The notes: a model not told the origin generated them from the sequence alone. A DNA stretch of 64,000 nucleotides from Adiantum capillus-veneris (GCA_014529385.2 CM043968.1:22373484-22437483); one strand, 5' to 3'. Positions 12,331 to 23,541 are shown, numbered from the stretch's first letter. Translations and numbers: made by a program.

Positions 12331-13812
12331 ACAAGGTACCATTTGTGTGGAGAGGAGACTCTAGATGGAGTTGAAACCATTGGATTCCTTAATGGGACTA
12401 AATTCAAAAGATATGATGATCCTCTAAGCCAAGAAGAGTTGCAAGCCATCCATCAAAAGAAGGCTGCCAAGGAACAAGCAGAGCTTTAAAAAATCCAAGC
12501 AAGAGTTGAGGCTCGAGAACGACAACAACGTCTTAGACGCCAACGAGAGGCTAATCTGGGAATCACGCAAGCATTTTTCGAGGACACAGATGACGACTCA
12601 TTAGAATCTGAGCCACCCCTACGATACCCAATTGAGCTAAATAGCCCCTATGGGAAAGTACTATACAATGCCTTATTAGATACGGGAGCTAAACACAATT
12701 TGTTGTCCTATGGAGTTTGGTGTCAATTAGGGAAACCAACCCTATCCCCGAGTACGATGCAAGTCAAAGGCATTAATAAAAAGAAAACTGCTATTCTTGG
12801 AGTCCTTCAGACCCTTGTTGTCTATGACAATGGAAGCATAGTGCAGAGGTTTCTAGTCATGCCCGCGGGAGCTATGGAAGGGAATGTAAACCTGGGACGC
12901 ACGTGGATGTTGGCAACCAAATGCACTATTGATTGGGATACTGGTAGTGTCACGACGCGACCACCGACTCTTACCCCTATCATTCAAGAAAAGTCACCTA
13001 CGTTGCAAACTCTAGCAAAGTTGAAAGATAGCCAACATTCACGAGCCAAAGTGGTTAACTTGTCTTTTTCGGCTATCCATGAACCTAGCACTTCAACACT
13101 TGTAGTTGCAGTAAGCAGTAATATTGCAAGTACTCAACCTGCACGACATAAGAGTACATATCAATGGGTCCCCAAGGCCTTACTTCCAACTACCTCAACC
13201 CTCCCATCCATTCCAAGAAAAAATTCCCCTGGAAAACCAAGAGCGCGCTCTAGGAGAGTCAAGAACAAATCACAATGGATTCCAAAACGACTATTAGAAG
13301 CCCAAGGCTACTATGATGGAAATGAGCAAATTTGGGTACCTAAACGTAAAATGTGTCCTTCCCTATCGACAACAAACCCATATGAGTCAAACAGTGTAAC
13401 GCTAAAGCCAATGGCAGACCGTGGGAAAGGAAAGATCACAGAATGCTACACACCTAGTCCAGAGCTAGTTTGGGCTCCAAGGCAAAACCAATTTATTCCA
13501 CCTAGCTCAGGAAGGGGGGAGTTCCATGAAGCTTCTAGCTCCTCATGTAATACATCCATAGAGGTAAAAGCTTCTACACAGCCTCCACCTACAATAGTGG
13601 ACCTCCATGAAGCTACAAAAGAATCCACACCTCCCAGTGTTCAAGAATCACCTGATGAACCACTTCAAGTTCGATCCTGGGAGAGTACCTTACCACCCTT
13701 GCAACTTGACGAGGCACCTAGGGTAATAGAAAACTACTGGCAAAAATCCTCACCTATTACCAACTGGAACAATTGGTTTCAAAGGGTGACGACATCATTT
13801 CAAACGGTATGA
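12316..13812 (+). pseudogene. Extra 3' ORF with a second retropepsin-like domain
   Basis: One frame from 12316 to 13812 is broken only by TAA at 12487-12489. Its beginning (GFLNGTKFKRYDDPL near 12390) may be the remnant C-terminus of integrase. A basic coiled-coil-like stretch (ARVEARERQQRLRRQREA) follows. Then comes a second aspartic-protease-like domain: VLYNALLDTGAKHNLLSYG with the active-site DTGA at 12679, and later LPV-like strands (LQTLVVYDNGSIVQRFLVMP, NVNLGRTWMLAT). The C-terminal half is disordered, Pro/Ser/Thr-rich, and repeats a W-V/I-P-K motif (YQWVPKALL, SQWIPKRLL, EQIWVPKRK, LVWAPRQNQFIPP). It sits where Athila-type elements carry an env-like ORF, but I see no signal peptide or membrane segment. 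Function unknown. Confidence 0.6.
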
Positions 13813-13817
13813 TCTAC

Positions 13818-13833
13818 CCAAGGAAGGGGGGAG
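13818..13833 (+). promoter_or_regulatory. Internal polypurine-tract-like sequence
   Basis: AAGGAAGGGGGGAG lies just after the stop of the extra ORF and is nearly identical to the terminal polypurine tract at 15774. A third copy of AGGAAGGGGGGA lies in the ORF near 13509. It could act as a second plus-strand primer or be a remnant of an older element end. Confidence 0.4.
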
Positions 13834-13913
13834 TATTTGTGGACATCCATTATTCACTTGCTTCCCTCTCAACCTTTCTCCCTGACCTCTTAATCTCGAA
13901 ATCTTAGGGAATG

Positions 13914-13924
13914 TATATATAAAG
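13914..13924 (+). promoter_or_regulatory. TATA-like box before the small 3' ORF
   Basis: TATATATAAAG lies 136 bases before the ATG at 14060, a normal plant spacing for a core promoter plus a 5' leader of about 110 bases. It is the only good TATA match in this part of the element. Confidence 0.4.
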
Positions 13925-14059
13925 CCTTATACTCACAAAAACAAGATAAAAAAGTAAAAGACTAAGAGCCATAACACAAATCATAAAAACAAATTATGCA
14001 CAAGAACACGACCCTTGTAATATGTGCACTCTAACCATCATCTATTTGCGTGTTTAGAT

Positions 14060-14482
14060 ATGGCTAGTACGCTAGAGTCATCCACTCCTGCCTTGGGTGA
14101 GAGGTACCCTCGTTACTTTTCACAAATATTTCACATGGTCTTTCCAGTGCTTGCATGTGAATGGGATTTGATAGGTACGCTAGCATGTAAGAGGAATTTT
14201 GAGGAGTTAGAATGGCTGATACGTCTCTTGACCACGTCTGATCCATACTTAGTAGAGAGCGTTTCTCCCATTGCACAAGCCTACCCTTTTGACCAAGATG
14301 ACTATAGGCGTCTAGTGACCTTCTTAGTAAGCATGGGCACCTATGATGAAGAAGAAAATTTACAGGACTACACGGATGGCACATATGGTCTCATGGAGGA
14401 TGACTTTGTTTATCTCGACGACGAGGATAGGGGTTTAGCCTTAGGGTTTCCCCCCAACCTCTACAATATCTTATTCCCTTGA
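14060..14482 (+). CDS. Small acidic ORF of unknown function inside the gypsy element
   Basis: A 140-residue open frame starting MASTLESSTPALGERYPRYF. It is the only undisturbed frame in the 3' third of the element. I recognise no family. It is acidic, with a hydrophobic patch (QIFHMVFPVLACEWDLI) too broken for a clear membrane helix, a helical middle (FEELEWLIRLLTTSD) and an Asp/Glu-rich end (MEDDFVYLDDEDRGLALG). The Kozak-like context is ATATGG. With the TATA-like box upstream it could be made from its own transcript. It may be an accessory protein of the element, a captured host piece, or chance. No support beyond openness and context. Confidence 0.4.
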   Translation: MASTLESSTPALGERYPRYFSQIFHMVFPVLACEWDLIGTLACKRNFEELEWLIRLLTTSDPYLVESVSPIAQAYPFDQDDYRRLVTFLVSMGTYDEEENLQDYTDGTYGLMEDDFVYLDDEDRGLALGFPPNLYNILFP

Positions 14483-15773
14483 CTCTTTAGGAGGAGTGCA
14501 AATAATTAGGTTAGGGTTCCTTATGTTTTTTGTTGTGTTCAATAAGTGTTGGTACCTTTTCCCACTAATGTGCCTCCTGGAGGTATTCCTTTTGTTTCCT
14601 AGTGTACAGGAACGTGTTGCTATTGATAGGATTTGGACCTTCATGGAATCTTTATCTCGACTCACTCTTCAAATCAAGCGCGACCATCGACACAAACAGG
14701 TGTTTCTTGTCCATTAGCATTGCCCCTTATCTTTTTTGAATCTATGATTGTCTGCTTTAATTGTGATTGGTAGACTAATATTCACCGCATTTGCTTAGTA
14801 TCAAACATTTAATTCAATGTAATTTTTTGTCATAATCACTTGTCTAAGTTTAAAAATCAAGCAATCCGACTAAGCTAGTTTGACCAAGTTAGGTGTTAGA
14901 GATCTTCTCTTAATACCATGGGGAATGCCTTCCTAATAATCAATGGTTACTTAGGTTCTTAATCCGATTTAGGCAGCATTGTGTGAAATATACTATGGCT
15001 TTCTAGTGGGCTTGACCCTATTGACCTTTCGCTTAAGTATTATAAAGGGAGTTTACTAGTGTGATGAGCCTGGGGAGGTGTATCAGTGTTATATGACCCC
15101 CCAAAGTTACAAAATTAAAATGTTGAAAATGAACAAACAAAAAATCGAAGTGCCACACTGTAAAATCTTAAGCTGGAAGAGAAATCTCAGCTTGATTTGG
15201 TACTTCACTCACATGTATTGCCTATGGTACCAGAGCCCTAGAGGTTCGCAGTATGGGCGCTTTTCCTTGAAAAGAAAAAAACCCAAGGCATACAAAATAA
15301 GCGATGATTTCATGAGAAATTCCTTTTATCGTAGCTTAACTACAAGGTCCTCTAGGTATAGCCTCTAGTCAGCCCTCGAACATGAAATACTCAGCTCTCG
15401 CGATTAAACAACTTATTTAACCAGAGAAAATTAAGAAGCTTACCCATGGTATTAATAGTCGATTTCTAGTGCCTTTCGGCCGTTAAATTAGCGACCCCGG
15501 ACTTGTTTAATATTTTACCTTTACATCTGTTTATGCATTTGATTACATTGCAATTTAATGCTTATTGCTGACAAATTGTTTAAAATTCTGTTACCAATCA
15601 ATTGTCTGCCTAAAATTGCATAAGCTTTTTAATCGCTTATGAGAATGCAATTACTGTGCAATGTTGTTTGATTTTGCAGTGAATAATGAAGGCTAAGGAC
15701 ATTCATCTCAAATGCTCTTCCACCTCGACGAACGAGCTTCAACTCAATAGCTTCCGAGGACGGAATCTACATC
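14483..15773 (+). other. Non-coding 3' part of the gypsy element
   Basis: About 1.3 kb of AT-rich sequence between the small ORF and the polypurine tract. Only short open frames occur and none has recognisable content. Confidence 0.6.
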
Positions 15774-15786
15774 AGGAAGGGGGGCA
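15774..15786 (+). promoter_or_regulatory. Polypurine tract
   Basis: AGGAAGGGGGGCA directly precedes the 3' LTR start TGTTAACCC at 15787, the expected primer site for plus-strand DNA synthesis. Confidence 0.8.
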
Positions 15787-16087
15787 TGTTAACCCTCATG
15801 GCTCACGGACACCCCATCACCTACGACGGACGTGTATTATGTATTTGGTAGAGTCAGGTATCGGGCTTGTCGGACCAATAGGAAAAGGGTAAGAGTGATC
15901 GCCGATGAGAGGCGCACTCTAACTGAGACATTCAAGGGATTAGTTGGCTAAGCATGGGCGCCCAAGTGTGAATGGGGTGAGCTCATATAAAAGCCAACTA
16001 AACCTAAAATTCACTCATTCTGTCATTTGTGCAATAGAAGAGTGCTCTTGCTCCATCTCCATCTCCATATTCTTCTTCTTCACCTCC

Positions 16088-16144
<57 letters not shown>

Positions 16145-16417
16145 TGCGATCGAGCATTGCGGCGGCACGACGGCGGTGAAGCGGTTGAGCGCGACGTAGC
16201 GGCGTCTCCTTCTTCTTCGCGACGAGGAATCCTCCACGATAGGAGCATAGAGCGGTGAGTGACACACCATTGCCCTCTTTTGAGCTTACTAGTTAAGCTA
16301 GTTGTGTGCTTGGAGCCGTCTATGGCTCGCATACAGTGTTAGGCAAGGCCGTTGCTTCGACAGCTTGCTCCGGCCAAGCTCCGACAGTGCAGCCTGCAGC
16401 CCAGGGCATTCAACGCA

Positions 16418-16418
<1 letters not shown>
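15787..16418 (+). repeat. 3' LTR of the Ty3/gypsy element
   Basis: Matches 3897-4500 with scattered substitutions, including the TATA-like CTCATATAAAAGCC. Its (TG)n(AG)n tract (about 16089-16144) is shorter in TG and longer in AG than in the 5' copy. Clear identity holds to 16363 (CTTCGACAG). There an extra 24 bases end in a repeated CGACAG, and the tail then differs from the 5' LTR, so the exact end is uncertain. Confidence 0.8.
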
Positions 16419-16496
<78 letters not shown>

Positions 16497-16499
16497 CAC

Positions 16500-16533
<34 letters not shown>

Positions 16534-17239
16534 CAGTCGAAGGCTGTCGTCCGTACTAGTTGGCTTAAAGAATGTTTGTCTATGTTTGAGATAAAGTGTG
16601 TAACGAGATTAGTGTATGCAGGGGATAAAGATTTTTTTGCCAATGGGCTTTATTAACTTTGAGAGATATTGGGTATGTGGACATAAAATGGCCACACACA
16701 ACCTTGGGATTTTTTCATCCTATCTTCTCTCCTTCATCTCTCTTGGCTTGTAGCTACATAATGTTGCTCTCATATATGTGTGAGCATCAGATTCGGGGTT
16801 CGAGCCTAGCTGTCAAGAGTGCCCTAGGTATCCCCCTCCCTGGCTCTTCACTGGTGGCCTCTTTTGCTACAAACATAATTTTGTGTAGCATCGTTCGAAC
16901 TGCTATGGCTTCTGCTGCTGCAGATACGCCTTTCTCTCAGTTGTCGATTGCACCCTCCTAAGTTGAAAATAGCGCAGCACAGAGCTCGCTATCTATCGCC
17001 TCGCTTAGCTGGCCTTATACCGGCCCCTTTACATACTTGCAAAGAGAGATGTGTGTAACTAAGTAGCAAGAGTGTGTACACCTAGGTTATGTGTGAATGT
17101 GGTTGAGCGTTGTGAACTAATAATAAGGAGCAAAATGAGGGTTGCCAAGCCATGATTTCAACCTTTTGAGCTTCTATTCTCTCACTTTTTGTGGATGCCA
17201 TTTGTGCTATGAAACAAATTTTTATATGGCAGACTTCGT

Positions 17240-17321
<82 letters not shown>

Positions 17322-18668
17322 ACTCGCAAGGGAAGAGAGCTTTTATGACATAAAACCATTTTATGATACCTCAAAGATCAAGTCTCAAACTCAACAAACG
17401 TCATCCAAGGTAGAGTCAAATTGTATACTTCTAATACAAATTCCTTGCTTTGTTGATTTAATTATTTATTTTAGAAAAAGAAAGAAAAAAGAGAATCCAG
17501 GTACCTACCAGGCTTTGGCAAATCGTAATAACAGCTGATAAAAATTCAAGCTAGCTAATATAACTTATTTGATAATGAATGATCTGGTTCTAATTTCATT
17601 GGACCTTAATGTTCAAGGTTAAATATTGGGCATTTAGTTGTGAAGTCATTTAAATACCTTGAAGATGCTAATCCTAATTGTCTTGTTATGTTCACCTTGG
17701 CAATCAAGGCTAAGAAAATGGTTGTTTAAGAGTAGTGGTCTGCATAAAGAGTGCAAGCACAGATAATTCAAGTCGAAACGCTCAATGTACTACACCGGTT
17801 GAGAGTATAGCCTCTAATTATGTGAATGATGCATGCATAAACTTAATACTCATGCTTCAATGTTGTGGTCATTACATATATATACGATTACAACAAGTGA
17901 GAGAATCATGATGGCTTTCTAAAACAATTAGAACGTGATAAAATCATTAGGTTGAGTTTAAGTAGCATCAGTGTTCAAGAAAGGATTGCCTCACCCTAGC
18001 CTTGAGCCTATTGAAAGTAGATATTAGCTGGTTACAAACCATGGTAAAGGGAAGAAAAATTGGTGAAATATGTGATAAAATAGTTCAAAAATCCTGCAAA
18101 TTTTAAATTTATGCTAGCAATTTCGGTTTGTAGGGAGGAAACTCAGTCGACAGTTGCTTAATGAAATAGACTTTTGTGAATATTGACTAGAATTAAGCTG
18201 TAGAATGTAAGAAAAGTCAAGCCATGTGAGGCTATAAAATGAAATGTGAAATTAAAAAAACTCATTAATATGTGTGTGTACACATAGGATTTACTAGAAT
18301 TATGCAGGTGAAATTTCACTTTAACATTCTAAAACAATACAATGCAAGAAAAGTTAAAACATGTCATGCAAGAAAAGTCAAGACATGTCACGATATGAAA
18401 TAAAAAAATCCATTTATTATTTTAAAATTGAAATAACATTGAATGCAAGTCTCAATCATCATTGAAAACACTGAAAGTATGCTAACCCAACTTAACTCTA
18501 AGGCTTCTTTTAGAAACCAAAAAGGGGAGGGATTCTGGCTATTATAAAAGAAGAAGAATTTTGGACCCCTCCCCCAGACATGTGACGGCAACTCCTTCAT
18601 CCGACCAGCTTTCAATGGTTGCCTTGCAGCTCAACGCGCTCGACGAGAGAGAAAAGGATTGCACGCGC

Positions 18669-18739
<71 letters not shown>

Positions 18740-19161
18740 CCACCAGCAATACTAGTGTACACTAGTACATGTTCATTACATATGTATAGATGGTGAACTA
18801 CACCTAGTTGCATGGTTTATGTCACTGCTAGTCAAGTTAGTTTGCCACAACATAAGAATTAACAGGAGTTCCCATATTGAGACATGCTCATGTATGGTGG
18901 TGGAGCTACAGTACTCACGTTAGTTTCAGCATATTCTGTGAGTACATACAGACAATTGCAAATCACTACACAATTACATATCACGTTTATATGTTCAAAC
19001 AAGAGCATTCTAAACTCTTAATTAGGATCATACATACATACACTTAGAAATAGGCAATTCACAACTTGCTCTTTTGTTGGTTTTTACACTTGCCTTTTTT
19101 CTTCTCATTACATGTTTTGTTCCCTTTTTGAAAAAAAATTGAAAAAAAAGCGAGAAAATTA
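16419..19161. other. Gene-free region with several long microsatellites
   Basis: Compound (TG)n(AG)n at about 16420-16494 followed by (AG)n to about 16532; (TG)n(AG)n at 17240-17320; (AG)n at 18675-18738. The rest is AT-rich unique sequence in which I see no coding potential or RNA gene. The last part (about 18750-19161) is the probable 3' flank of the SAXO gene. Confidence 0.6.
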
Positions 19162-20384
19162 TTATGCCTCGGCATATATAAAGTGGTCCCCCTCTACTTT
19201 CTGGGGGCGTGGCCTATATAAGACTGGGCATCTCTTAGGGAGCTTAGGAGCCTTAAAGTCATTGTTGTAGTTGGTCTCACCTGAAAACTTGGCATCCGCA
19301 GGTGGGCTCAAATTGCACTTGAGGGGATCTCCACGACGGTTTGCTCGAACCGGCCATGCTTTATAGTTGTCATGATATGTTGACTCCCCAACAAAGGCAT
19401 GTTGATTGGGGTCTCCAACATTATCTGTGTCATGTCTCACAGATGGACATCTCTTAGGGAGAGGCTTTGGCCCAAAATCATGATGATGGGTGGTTTCACT
19501 AGAGAAGGGTGCATTTGATGCTGCAGTTGGCTCGTGTTTGCGTGGTGAAGGGCGAGGAAGTGCTTTGGACTTATCCCAATAATTTATGCTGTAGGTAGTT
19601 GTGTCATCCAGCTTTGATCTACTATCCAGACATGTTGATGGTGGTTTCATCGGTGCTCGTGGATGCAATGGCCATGCTTTGTAGTCAGTGTGGTTTGTTG
19701 TTGTGTCATCAAACTTTGCATTGTCTCCAAATTTTGTAGAATGTGGCTTAACAGGCGTGCGTTGTTGGAAAGGTTTCTTCTTGTAGTTTTCACCGTATTC
19801 AGTTGTGACGTTGTTGTAGTTGCCATCGGGAATGCAATGGTCTAGGGTCTTTTGGGCCCCGTGCTTGATAGGAGTTCTGTTGGGTATTCTTTTGGGACAG
19901 TAATCCACCTTGGTAACACAAAGTGAGAAATTAGGTTTGTTGAATCGACTAATTAATCAAGGGTTTAGGGATAGTTTGAGTTAGAAAAGCTTGTTTTGCA
20001 TTTGCAAGAGGCTGCACTCAATTAAGATTGTAGGTTAAGCATTCACCTTGTTGGTTGTCACCCCTACAAAGGGTGGTGCATCTTTACCTAAAATGGCCAC
20101 CTTGGGCTTAACCCTGTCTTGCTTAGGCCACTTAACGTACCTCCCACTGTATTCTGATCCGAGGTCCTTCGAATAATGCACATTTGACGAGGTGTGTAGC
20201 GTCGGACACTTGTGCATGCCACACTCGCACACATGGCACATGCACTCCTTTCCTTGGAGCTAGCCAAGTTCACAAAACAGGAAATTGTAAACATTAGAGT
20301 ATGAAATTCTAGCAAGCATTGACATTGAATTTCATACTCTAATGGCAATGCTTGCTAAGGTGGGTGGGTGTGTATGTGTGTGAT

Positions 20385-20463
<79 letters not shown>

Positions 20464-20665
20464 AGAAGAAGAAGAGAATTTTTAACGTCGTGAGAGAGAG
20501 AGAGAGAGAGAGAGAAAAGAAGAAGAGAATTTTTAACGTCGTGAGAGAGAGAGAGAGAGAGAGAGGAAAAAAATAAATAAAACAATCCAGTCTTAAGCTT
20601 AAGAAGGAAGAGAGAGAGAGAGAGAGAGAGAGTACTTTGCAGGGATCGATTCTGTCTGGCGCCAT
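19162..20665 (-). CDS. SAXO: SAXO/FAM154-type axonemal microtubule protein, three exons
   Basis: Proposed exons: 20636-20665 (MAPDRIDPCK), 20047-20259 and 19162-19908, all phase 0, giving 329 residues. Exon 2 carries the N-terminal cysteine motif CMCHVCECGMHKC diagnostic of SAXO proteins. Its donor is ACAAG|GTGAAT and the exon 3 acceptor is ACCAAG|GTG. Exon 3 holds six degenerate Mn-type modules (TTEYGENYKKKP, DDTTTNHTDYKAWP, SSETTHHHDFGPKPLP, GESTYHDNYKAWP, SGETNYNNDFKAPKLP). Known SAXO proteins bind and stabilise ciliary doublet and centriolar microtubules; in a land plant the only cilia are on sperm, so expression in antheridia is expected. Exons 2 and 3 are strong. Exon 1 rests on phase and context only; an alternative start is the ATG at 20241. 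No disabling change is seen. Confidence 0.82.
20260..20635 (-). other. SAXO intron 1: microsatellites and paired inverted repeats
   Basis: If exon 1 is right, this 376-base intron contains a (TA)n(CA)n(GA)n run at 20388-20462 and three further (GA)n blocks separated by GAATTTTTAACGTCGTGAG (twice). Near the acceptor are two inverted-repeat pairs, 20293-20309 with 20327-20343 and 20311-20321 with 20346-20356. The acceptor side reads TTTTGTGAACTTGGCTAG. Confidence 0.5.
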
Positions 20666-20720
20666 GATCAAAGGTCGTGAGAGAGAAGTCCGTCCTCCGT
20701 TCGATGCACTTTCTACGCGC

Positions 20721-20760
<40 letters not shown>

Positions 20761-20888
20761 TCGCTCTCTTCGAAACGAGAGAGAGAGAGAGAGAGAGCGC
20801 TTTGCAGGTGACTCTTCGAAATTCAGTGGTCCGGAAAATTGTGCCGCAAAGGAAAAATCTCACCAGAAAAATATTGTTAAAATTTTAA
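20666..20888 (-). other. Region upstream of SAXO, CT-rich in the sense strand
   Basis: On the minus strand this is the probable 5' leader and promoter. It contains (CT)n tracts at about 20723-20758 and 20778-20797. No TATA box is evident. CT-rich leaders are common in plant core promoters, but nothing more specific can be named. Confidence 0.3.
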
Positions 20889-21716
20889 GGGAAAATTATC
20901 AAAATACCCTCTAATTTGTGAAAATTTCCAATATACCCCTCAAATTTCAAAAATTCCCAAGATCTATTTTCGTTGGATCTTCAAGATTTTCTAATCTTTA
21001 TTCTTGTTTGACAATTGAGATCAGTTTTTAAGTGCTTAGCATGTAAATTTTTGGAAATTACCTCCAAAAAAAAGGCAATTATGTCTAAAAATAATGAAGG
21101 AATTCATCTCCAAAGCCTACGTATCCAACTCAAATTTTGGTTTTAGCATCCTGTATGGTAAACAATCACTCCTCTTATAAAAAGCTACAAATTTTTTTGT
21201 TTTTGGAGAAATTGACTCTCACAACCAAGGGTATTTTGGAAATTTTGAAAATTTTGAAGGGCATTTTGGGAATTTATAACAAATTATGGAGGTACTTTGG
21301 GAATTTTAGAAATTTGAGGGGTATTTTGGTTACCCCTCTAATTTGAGAAAATTCCCAAAATACCCTTGTGTCTACTTTGGTTGGATTGTTCAAGATTTTC
21401 TAATCGTCATTCGTTTTTGACAATTGAGATCCATTTTTGAGTGCTCAGCGTGTAATTTGTCACTAGTTACCGTTGCAAAAATGGCAATTATATCTAAAAA
21501 TAATGAAGCAATTCATCTCCAAAGCTTACATAACCAACTCAAATTGTAGTTTTAGCATCTTGTACAATAGACAATCACTCTTCTTGTGAAGATCTAAAAA
21601 AAAAAATATTTTTGGAGAAATCTACTCTCACAACCAAGGGTATTTCGGGAATTTTTGAAATTTGAGGGGTATTTTGGGAATTTCTCAAATTAGATGGGTA
21701 TTTTGGTAATTTTCCC
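20889..21716. mobile_element. Dimeric MITE, Mutator-like termini
   Basis: Both ends carry inverted repeats of about 60 bases: GGGAAAATTATCAAAATACC at 20889 and the reverse complement of GGTATTTTGGTAATTTTCCC ending at 21716. Flanking nonamers AAATTTTAA (20880-20888) and AACTTTTAA (21717-21725) match at 8 of 9 positions, the target-duplication size of Mutator-like elements. Inside, the sequence is two tandem copies of about 420 bases (shared landmarks TCAAGATTTTCTAATC, GACAATTGAGATC, AATGAAGGAATTCATCTCC / AATGAAGCAATTCATCTCC). No coding capacity, so it is non-autonomous. Confidence 0.7.
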
Positions 21717-21937
21717 AACTTTTAAATTTTAGCTCAAATTTTCTCTTGGAAAAATCGTAAAAAAGAGTTGTGTATGGTTGCATTTCCCGAGAACATTGCC
21801 TCGAATGCTCTAAAACTTTTTTAGCAATCAAGGAAACCTTCGAAATTGGTCACAAGGGCCTTCTCTGCGATAGGTACCCTAAGGGGAACTATGTGCCTAC
21901 AATACCTATAAAAGAATTTGTGCTCAACGTCATAGTC

Positions 21938-21975
21938 ATGCGAAGCTAAACTGCATTGGCAGTTTAGCTTCGCAT
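21938..21975. repeat. Perfect 17-bp palindromic hairpin
   Basis: ATGCGAAGCTAAACTGC at 21938-21954, loop ATTG, and its exact reverse complement at 21959-21975. Function unknown. Confidence 0.9.
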
Positions 21976-22625
21976 ATACATTGGCAACGGCCATGTATAG
22001 GTGAGTTACAACTTGAGTAGTCCACGGGTTCGTAGAGGGAGAGGACAAAGAGAGAGTACACTCCAACCTTGGGCCCATCAAAGGACGTCACATACCAAAG
22101 CACTATATGCAACAAAAGCTACTAGTTATGCAACTATGCCAAAATCAACATAGTTGTAAAACTTTGGGCACAGCCATACTATGCAAACAACTCTGCATCA
22201 TGTGGCATAGTTACCTGTCAGATCTACACATAACTATGCATCATGTGACCACTATCTTAGGTGCAATTCACACGAGTGCTTGGTTTGCAAAATGCAGGCA
22301 ACATTGCCAATTTTTTTGGTTCACATGGAGTGTCTCCATTTCAAATTTGGTAACATGTTCCCAACAAGTTTCCAAATGGCTCCATGCCAAAGGGGTGAAG
22401 CAAGATGGCAACCGCAAGTGAAGGCAAAAGCGTTCCTCATTATATGGGGGAAAAGAAAAGGCTTTTTTGCACACACCCTCTCTTCTCTCACCTACTTTCT
22501 CCTTTCACATTTCTTAACAAGCAGATCTCTCTGGACAAGTTGCTAACCACACTATCATGTGAACTAGCTCTTATTGTGCTCACACTGCACCCCCCTAAGT
22601 GACTTCTTTTTCGCACGTTATCATC

Positions 22626-22681
<56 letters not shown>

Positions 22682-23007
22682 GTGATACTGGTAGCGTGTG
22701 TTTGGTAAGAGAGAAGGCGATCAGAGAATGTTATTGGGGGAAAAAATGCCTTTTTTTTAAAAGATGGATTTTTGAGAGAAAACTTTTACTTGCTAGTACT
22801 TGCACCATCATCCACATAACGTATGAACGTTGTTCAAATTCTAGCAATCTCAATGCACCACTTGACACTGGGTGGCAGACCCTCTATTTTTCTTTGATTA
22901 GAATATATTTATAACGGTAGTATATAATGTCACTAATGAACAATAACATCAACATTTGACAATGAAGAGTCGGATGGTAGCAACAACAACAGAGCATGGT
23001 GGTGAGT

Positions 23008-23073
<66 letters not shown>

Positions 23074-23541
23074 AACAATCTATTTTGTAACGTTTGATGT
23101 ATCCTGTACGTGTCACTGATTTTGTCTCAAAGTGGCAGCAAACCACTCAGGATGAAGCGAGGTTGACTAGACGAGTAGAGCTAGAATGAAAGAGCATGAT
23201 GAGGAGTCAAAAGCAATGAGTTTTTTTTTTTTTACTAGAGTTCTTTAGTGAAATTGAAGGCTGAAAAAGCATAATGGTAGAAAAAACAATGGGTCGATTA
23301 GACAAGACGACAACCTATTAATTAATTAGAGCCAAAGATTCTTTCTCCTAGTATTGTCAAACTAAGCTATGTGCTTTCGTGCCAATTCATGTGTGCGTTC
23401 TCTCTTCTTCTCCCGCGCCTGCACACACGCCCATCTTTGTGAGTTGCGTCTCCCCTTCCTCTCCTGCTACACAAGATCCCATTACATCCCTGCTCCAAAC
23501 CCTTATCCCCGGACCCTAATCTAGCACATTGCCTCCATTGC

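Noticed and set aside
19162..20665. SAXO as a gene fragment captured by the nearby MITE or gypsy element
   Set aside because: It lies outside both elements, has intact frames and splice sites, and the MITE has its own complete ends and target duplication.
20352..20863. Frames across the SAXO upstream and intron region
   Set aside because: Dominated by Ser-Leu and Ile-Tyr runs from microsatellites; they conflict with the better-supported SAXO exons.
22090..22480. Repeated ACTATGC-type words near 22100-22260 as a possible element
   Set aside because: Irregular spacing, no terminal repeats or target duplication, no second copy in the window.
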